From: Enemella evansiae
GTDB taxonomy: Bacteria > Actinomycetota > Actinomycetes > Propionibacteriales > Propionibacteriaceae
Length of the DNA stretch: 35,292 bases
NCBI RefSeq assembly: GCF_002250705.1
Contig: NZ_NMVP01000018.1
Coordinates: 1 to 35,292, forward strand
Direction: 5' to 3'
Part shown: one piece after another, positions 31,298-35,292 of the stretch
How the letters are laid out: each line of letters opens with the position of its first letter
Numbering within the stretch: the stretch's first letter is position 1
Made by a program: the position numbers and the translations under genes
Notes under the pieces: model-generated
The model's input: the letters and a program-made list of their open reading frames with translations, nothing else
Database searches by the model: none
Told to the model about the DNA's origin: nothing

Positions 31298-32230
31298 ATG
31301 AGTTCGCCACGGCCCCCTTCGGCCACCTCGGACCGCACCGTCTGGTGGGGATTCGGGGTGCTCACCGTCGTCCTGATCGCCAGCCTGGTGGGCTTCACGC
31401 TGCTGCCCGCAACGCCTGCGCCGGCGGGCGCCGGCGCCGGTCAGCAGGCCGGCCGCGCGGGTGGCGGGGCCTCCCCGGACGCGTCGCCTTCCCCGACGCC
31501 GAGCCCCACCCCGACCCCGCCGACGCTCACTGATCCGACCGACTCGCCGTTGTACCGGCTCGAGCTCAACGTAGTCGCCTGCCCGGGGTTCACCGAACGC
31601 ACCGACCGGGTACCGGCCGGTGAGCTGCGTGGCTATCTGCAGACGGTGCTGGACTGCCTGGTGGCCAGCAACCGGGAGGCCCTGGAACGGGCCGGGTTGC
31701 CGACCGTTGCCCCGACGCTGGCCGAGGAGGGTGAGATGGCGTCCTCCCCGTGCGGCGCCGCGGAGGAGCAGCAGAACTGGGCTGCGGCGTACTGCGGTGG
31801 GAACCAGGTGATCTACTACCACGCTGACTGGCAGGAGCAGCACGGGCCCTATGTAGGTGTGATCGCGCACGAGTACGCGCACCATCTGCAACTGGTCACC
31901 GGTCTGCTGGAGATCAACCACGAACAGCGCCAGGCGACCCAGGGGCAGCCGAACGGCAAGATCAAGGAGAACGAGCTGACTCGGCGCAACGAGCTGCAGG
32001 CCCAGTGCGTCGCCGGGGCCCTGCTGAACGGAGACTGGAGCCCGCTGCGCAGCAGGGTCGGCTATCAGGAGTTCATCGACGGAACCCGGTCGATGGATCC
32101 CCAGGGAGCCAGTACCCACGGCACCGGCCGGGCCAACAACCGGTGGATCGCCGCCGGCGGGACCAGTACCGGGCCGATGTACTACAAGGCCTGCAACACC
32201 TATTCCGCCCCCGCCGACCAGGTGGAGTGA
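31298..32230 (+). CDS. YpfJ-type neutral zinc metallopeptidase
   Basis: This 310-aa protein has a short cytosolic start, one membrane helix (residues ~15-36), a Pro/Ser/Thr-rich linker (~55-82) and an extracellular PF04228 (YpfJ) zinc peptidase domain. The HExxH site is HEYAH at 191-195, with E192 as base. A second family motif, RNELQAQCVAGA (~230-241), supplies the third ligand region; most members have D where Q stands in 'LQAQC', so activity is not certain. Cysteines (C95, C120, C152, C166) could form disulfides outside the cell. The substrate is unknown. It converges on the FAH gene with 3 bp between the stops. Confidence 0.84.
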   Translation: MSSPRPPSATSDRTVWWGFGVLTVVLIASLVGFTLLPATPAPAGAGAGQQAGRAGGGASPDASPSPTPSPTPTPPTLTDPTDSPLYRLELNVVACPGFTERTDRVPAGELRGYLQTVLDCLVASNREALERAGLPTVAPTLAEEGEMASSPCGAAEEQQNWAAAYCGGNQVIYYHADWQEQHGPYVGVIAHEYAHHLQLVTGLLEINHEQRQATQGQPNGKIKENELTRRNELQAQCVAGALLNGDWSPLRSRVGYQEFIDGTRSMDPQGASTHGTGRANNRWIAAGGTSTGPMYYKACNTYSAPADQVE

Positions 32231-32233
32231 GGC

Positions 32234-33070
32234 TCAGAGCCGTTCCGCGACAACGGTGTTCACGCACTCGCCGAGCTGCTCGATGCGGGTGGTGACGATG
32301 TCACCGTCGGCGAGGAACACCGGTGGCTTGCGGCCCGCGCCCACGCCGCCGGGCGTACCGGTCGCGATCACATCGCCGGGATGCAGGGTGACGAAGGTCG
32401 ACACGTAGCGGACCAGGTCGATCGGGTCGAAGACCAGATCGCCGGTGCTGTCGTCCTGGCGGACGTCGTCGTTGACCGAACAGCTGATCCGCAGTTCCGG
32501 GCGTACGCCGCCGGGCAGCTCCTCGGGGGTGACCAGCCAGGGGCCGAGCGGGGTGCTGTGCTCGAAGTTCTTGCCCTGGTCCCACATCGGCGTACGCCGC
32601 TGCCAGTCGCGCATCGAGACATCGTTGAGGATCGAGAAACCGGCGATCGCGGCGGTCGCCTGCTGCTCGTCGGCGCGGCGTACGCTGCGGCCGATCACGA
32701 TGGCCAGTTCGGCCTCCCAGTCCACCTCGGCGGATTCCGGGGGCAGCGTGATCTCGTCCCGGGCGCCGATCAGGGTCTCGGTCCACTTGGCGAAGATCGT
32801 CGGGTGCTCGGGCAGCTCCCGGCCCATCTCGGTGATGTGGTTGGCGTAGTTGAGGCCGACGCAGACGACCTTGCCCGGCCGGGTGACCAGGGGCGCGTAG
32901 TCGAAGTCGGCCAGATCGACCCGCGGCCCGTCACCGGCGGCCCGCTCCACCCAGTCGGGATCGGCGAGCAGCTCACCGATATCGGCCACCCCGAGGTCGA
33001 CCCCGTGTTCGTCGTCGATCACCCGGACCACGGTGGTCAGGTTCACGGTGCGGATGGTGGCGAGCTTCAT
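32234..33070 (-). CDS. fumarylacetoacetate hydrolase (FAH) family protein
   Basis: This 278-aa cytosolic hydrolase or decarboxylase of the FAH fold has the metal ligands E119, E121 and D150 (DWEAELAIVIG and FSILNDVSMRDWQ) and the catalytic region LNYANHITEMG. GDVIATGTPGGVG is the conserved C-terminal block. Members include fumarylpyruvate hydrolase, 2-oxo-hept-3-ene-1,7-dioate enzymes and acylpyruvases. The short N-terminal domain and TPMWDQGKNFEHSTPLGPWL fit the acylpyruvase/isomerase group, but the substrate is unknown. AGAGGA precedes the ATG. It is co-oriented with the M20 peptidase gene 66 bp upstream and may share a transcript. Confidence 0.9.
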   Translation of the reverse strand: MKLATIRTVNLTTVVRVIDDEHGVDLGVADIGELLADPDWVERAAGDGPRVDLADFDYAPLVTRPGKVVCVGLNYANHITEMGRELPEHPTIFAKWTETLIGARDEITLPPESAEVDWEAELAIVIGRSVRRADEQQATAAIAGFSILNDVSMRDWQRRTPMWDQGKNFEHSTPLGPWLVTPEELPGGVRPELRISCSVNDDVRQDDSTGDLVFDPIDLVRYVSTFVTLHPGDVIATGTPGGVGAGRKPPVFLADGDIVTTRIEQLGECVNTVVAERL

Positions 33071-33136
33071 CAGCTGAGTCCTCTCGGCGGTGGTCGAGGG
33101 CGACGATACCCACCTCAGCCGGGGCGGGTCACCGGG

Positions 33137-34288
33137 TCACCCCGCGTGGGCGGCGATCACCGCGGCCGCGATCGCGGTCCGTTCCGGGATGGTGGCCACC
33201 ACGGCGTGCTCGTGCAGGGCGTGCGCACCGGCACCGGTCGCGCCGAGACCGTCCAGCACCGGCAGGCCGAGGGCGCTGGCGAAGTTGCCGTCGGAGGCAC
33301 CACCGACCGAGATCTCGTCGAGCCCCAGGCCGAGCTGGGTGGCGATCTCCTTTGCCTGGTTGAAGATCCGCGCGTTGGCCTCGGTACGCTCCATCACCGG
33401 CCGGTTCCAGCCGCCACCGACCTCGATTCTCGCGTCGGGGTGATGGGTGGCCAGGCTGTCGAAGGCCTGCTGGATCCGCTGCTGTTCGGCCATCGTGGCG
33501 ACCCGGACGTCGATGGTGGCCTCGGCGCGACCGGCGGTGACGTTGTTGCGGGTGCCGCCGCGGATCACCCCGACGTTGACGGTGGTACCCGCGGCCAGGT
33601 CGGTGAGGCCGTGCAGCTGCAGGATCAGCCGGGCCAGTTCGTCGATCGCGCTGACCCCCTTGGTCGGGTCGAGCCCGGCATGGGCCTCGACACCGGTCAC
33701 GGCCAGGGTGAAGATGCCGACCCCCTTGCGGGCGGTCTTCAGCCTGCCGTCGGCGGCGGCCTCGAAGACCAGTACGGCGGCGGCGTCGCGAGCGGCGTCC
33801 TCGATCACCGGGCGGGAGTTGTAGCTGCCGGTCTCCTCGTCGGTGTTGATGACCAGCCGCAGGGTGGGCAGCGGGCTGTCGAGCTGCCGCAGCGCGCGCA
33901 CCGCCCAGATCGCCTGCACGACACCGACCTTCATGTCGAAGCAGCCGGGGCCGCGCAGTACGCCGTCGGTGACCGCGGCGGGCCGTTCGGCGACCGTACC
34001 GGTGGGAAAGACGGTGTCGACGTGGCAGAGCATCGTGACCGGTTGCGACCCGGAGCCGGCCAGCTCGAGCACCACGGCCGCACCGGCGGTCTCGCTGGCC
34101 GGGTGCTCGGTGACCACCTCGAAGCCGGGGACGCGGCGGCGTACCCAGTCGACGATCTGCGGCAATCCCTGTTCCAGCAGGCCAAGATCGTCGCTCGGGG
34201 TCTCCAGGTCGACCAGCCAGCTGGCGTCGGCCACCAGTTCGTCGGTGTGGTCGCGGAGCCAGTCCAGCAGCTCGTCGGGGGTGGTCAT
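33137..34288 (-). CDS. M20-family peptidase (carboxypeptidase G2-like)
   Basis: This 383-aa zinc peptidase has complete dinuclear-site motifs: MLCHVDTVFP (H89, D91), RGPGCFDMKVG (D118 bridging), NTDEETGSYNSR (E151 base, E152) and VFEAA (E176), with a dimerisation/lid region in the middle and GAGAHALHEHAV near the end. The CHVDTVFPTGTVAERPA pattern resembles glutamate carboxypeptidase G2, which removes C-terminal glutamate; related members are dipeptidases or deacylases. No signal peptide is present. I chose ATG 34288 (MTTPDELLDWL) with GGAGG upstream; the longer frame to 34456 runs through the tandem family A repeats and is not protein-like. Confidence 0.9.
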   Translation of the reverse strand: MTTPDELLDWLRDHTDELVADASWLVDLETPSDDLGLLEQGLPQIVDWVRRRVPGFEVVTEHPASETAGAAVVLELAGSGSQPVTMLCHVDTVFPTGTVAERPAAVTDGVLRGPGCFDMKVGVVQAIWAVRALRQLDSPLPTLRLVINTDEETGSYNSRPVIEDAARDAAAVLVFEAAADGRLKTARKGVGIFTLAVTGVEAHAGLDPTKGVSAIDELARLILQLHGLTDLAAGTTVNVGVIRGGTRNNVTAGRAEATIDVRVATMAEQQRIQQAFDSLATHHPDARIEVGGGWNRPVMERTEANARIFNQAKEIATQLGLGLDEISVGGASDGNFASALGLPVLDGLGATGAGAHALHEHAVVATIPERTAIAAAVIAAHAG

Positions 34289-34324
34289 CGGGCGGTCGCC
34301 TCCAGTCGGTCGATACGGTCGCTC

Positions 34325-34436
34325 ACGTCGGCTGAGCGAGCGAGGAACGAGTCTCCTGCTACGTCGGCTGAGCGAGCGAGGAACGAGTCTCCTGCTACGT
34401 CGGCTGAGCGAGCGAGGAACGAGCGAGTCGAAGCCA
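34325..34436 (+). repeat. three tandem 36-bp family A repeats
   Basis: ACGTCGGCTGAGCGAGCGAG starts at 34325, 34361 and 34397, exactly 36 bp apart; the unit continues GAACGAGTCTCCTGCT, and the last one ends GAGCGAGTCGAAGCCACGTC. The array lies in the leader region of the M20 gene on the opposite strand and downstream of the tRNA terminator. It matches the same family as the copies in pxpBC and murJ. Confidence 0.9.
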
Positions 34437-34493
34437 CGTCGTCCCGACACCCTCACGCTAGCGGCCCCGGCGTCAGGCCACGAGGAACCAGAA

Positions 34494-34522
34494 AACCGCC
34501 TCCCTGGATCCGGGAGGCGGTT
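34494..34522 (-). terminator. terminator of tRNA-Ile
   Basis: AACCGCCTCCC (34494-34504) and GGGAGGCGGTT (34512-34522) form a perfect 11-bp stem with a 7-nt loop, 9 bp past the tRNA 3' end on the minus strand, followed by a short TTT run. It is a classic intrinsic terminator. Confidence 0.88.
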
Positions 34523-34531
34523 CGTGGTCGG

Positions 34532-34605
34532 TGCGCCTAACTGGACTTGAACCAGTGACCTCTGCCTTATCAGGGCAGCGCTCTAACCGTCTGAGCTATA
34601 GGCGC
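34532..34605 (-). tRNA. ileT: tRNA-Ile (anticodon GAU)
   Basis: On the minus strand the gene folds as a standard 74-nt tRNA. The acceptor stem is GCGCCTA/TAGGCGC with discriminator A, the D arm contains TAGCTCAGACGGTTAGAGC, the anticodon stem-loop is CTGCC-CTGATAA-GGCAG (anticodon GAT), and the T arm is ACTGGTTCAAGTCCAGT. The 3' CCA is not encoded (next bases CCG), so it must be added by the cca product. tRNA-Ile(GAU) next to a DUF3566 gene is the usual arrangement after gyrA in actinobacteria. Confidence 0.97.
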
Positions 34606-34631
34606 GGGCGGCGCATCAGCACCGAGGATGA

Positions 34632-34661
34632 AGGCTACTACACCCGGCGCTGACGCCTCAA
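34632..34661 (-). promoter_or_regulatory. promoter of tRNA-Ile
   Basis: On the minus strand a -35-like TTGAGG (34656-34661) and a -10 TAGCCT (34632-34637) are separated by 18 bp, and the -10 is 26 nt before the tRNA 5' end. Both fit the housekeeping sigma factor of actinobacteria. Confidence 0.65.
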
Positions 34662-34672
34662 ATCAATACCGC

Positions 34673-35292
34673 TCAGTCTTCGGCGAGGGTGACCTCCAGG
34701 CCGCCGATCATCGCCGAGGCCAGGTTGTAGAGGAAGGCACCGAGGGTGGCCAGCGCGGTGAAGATCACCACATCGATCACCGCGATCAGCGCCGCGGTGC
34801 CCATCACCTTGTTGGTGTTGATGTAGTCCTGGATCCGGAACGGGGTGGTGTCACCCGGGGTCTGGATCACATCGCCGACCATCTTGTTGATCTCGTCGAA
34901 CAGGCCCGACGAGCCGATCACGGCCCAGACGGTGCCGGTGGCGACCCAGAGCACGATGCCGGCCGCGACCGAGAACAGGAACGCCGTCTTCATCACCGAC
35001 CACGGGTCGACCTGGGAGAGCCGCAACCGGGCCTTGCGAGTACGCCGGGCGGCGCCCAGCGTGCTGCGGGTCGCGGGGCGGCGGCTCAGCTCGGCGGCCG
35101 AACCCTCGGGCTCGTGGGTGTCCTCACCGGACCGCGCCGCCGGCGGCGGCACGGCAGCGGCCGCGGCACCGGTGTCGCTGCTCGGCTCGGTGAAGCTCGG
35201 GCGCCCGCTGCCGGCCTGGCCGGCGTTCGGGTCACCGGTCCGGCTGACCTGCTGACCGGCCGTGGTCTGGTCGCCGCGATCACGGCCGCGGA
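34673..35292 (-). CDS. DUF3566 membrane protein (5' end beyond the window)
   Basis: The gene is open to the right edge (last full codon ends at 35290), so the start lies outside. The visible part has a long Gly/Ala/Pro/Ser-rich disordered segment and then the DUF3566 domain: RKARLRLSQVDPWSVMKTAF, a first membrane helix (LFSVAAGIVLWVATGTVWAV), a loop (LFDEINKMVGDVIQTPG), a second helix (TAALIAVIDVVIFTALATLG) and the closing NLASAMIGGLEVTLAED. DUF3566 proteins are found directly after gyrA throughout actinobacteria; their role is unknown. A GTG at 35152 in frame could also start, but the upstream frame reads in the same disordered style, so a longer protein is more likely. Confidence 0.9.
   Translation of the reverse strand, partial: RGRDRGDQTTAGQQVSRTGDPNAGQAGSGRPSFTEPSSDTGAAAAAVPPPAARSGEDTHEPEGSAAELSRRPATRSTLGAARRTRKARLRLSQVDPWSVMKTAFLFSVAAGIVLWVATGTVWAVIGSSGLFDEINKMVGDVIQTPGDTTPFRIQDYINTNKVMGTAALIAVIDVVIFTALATLGAFLYNLASAMIGGLEVTLAED

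Noticed and set aside
33137..34456. Longer M20 protein starting at 34456
   Set aside because: The extra 56 residues are translated repeats (VPRSLSRRSRR units) and the ATG at 34288 has a good ribosome-binding site.
32381..34540. Plus-strand open frame opposite the FAH and M20 genes
   Set aside because: Spans two well-defined genes on the other strand and has shadow-type composition.

Overview
This window comes from a high-GC Actinomycetota chromosome. Order Propionibacteriales is a plausible guess, but no rRNA or other typing marker is present. The actinobacterial signs are: MurJ fused to a pseudokinase and an extracellular domain, next to a DUF6049 protein, cca and a SigM-type sigma factor; a DUF3566 membrane protein beside tRNA-Ile(GAU), usually found just after gyrA near the origin; a ClgR-like regulator beside two clpP genes; and several starts that look leaderless (TANNNT, 6-8 nt, then the start codon). 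The tRNA lacks an encoded CCA, which fits the cca gene in the same window.

Layout, left to right. 1-360: the 3' end of an IS110-type transposase followed by five 37-bp tandem repeats. 360-5245 (minus strand): a large LuxR-type ATPase regulator, a 66-aa small protein and an IlvD/Edd dehydratase. 5275-8520 (plus): four overlapping genes (DUF1707 protein, SRPBCC protein, methyltransferase, glutamate-synthase-like FMN/Fe-S protein). 8723-9979: a secreted M15 peptidase with a long repetitive tail. 10131-11952: a polysaccharide/teichoic-acid-type ABC exporter pair. 12001-12867: a DUF4253 protein. 12994-15362 (minus): 5-oxoprolinase genes pxpA and a fused pxpB-pxpC. 15475-17059: two clpP genes converging on a clgR-like gene. 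17144-18862: an MFS transporter and an unrecognised small protein.

18906-22454 is the accessory core, a polymorphic-toxin island. It holds a frameshifted Ntox15/Tde-type DNase with a GAD-like/DUF1851 immunity gene, then a GH-E nuclease with an ankyrin-like and a DUF2185/Imm33 immunity gene, with a ybjQ-family gene on the other strand between them. The two toxins have unrelated C-terminal nuclease regions but share a short N-terminal segment (LKGF-x-K-x-x-VDDLLRV) at exactly the same distance from the start codon, and similar bases just upstream of it. No secretion system is visible in the window.

22601-35292: cca (minus) and the divergent DUF6049-murJ pair, sigM with a soluble zinc anti-sigma factor, a YpfJ-type metallopeptidase, then on the minus strand a FAH-family hydrolase, an M20 (CPG2-like) peptidase, tRNA-Ile and the DUF3566 gene, which is cut by the window edge.

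Two families of short dispersed repeats run through the window. Family A (core TGAGCGAGCGAGGAACGAG, ending GAGTCGAAG) and family B (core CTCATCGAGTAGC) sit at gene 3' ends, where they often supply the stop codon, or inside genes, where they read as in-frame linkers (PxpBC, MurJ, ClgR N-terminus). No gene-free stretch exceeds 300 bases except 34289-34672, which holds the repeats, terminator, tRNA and promoter listed below.
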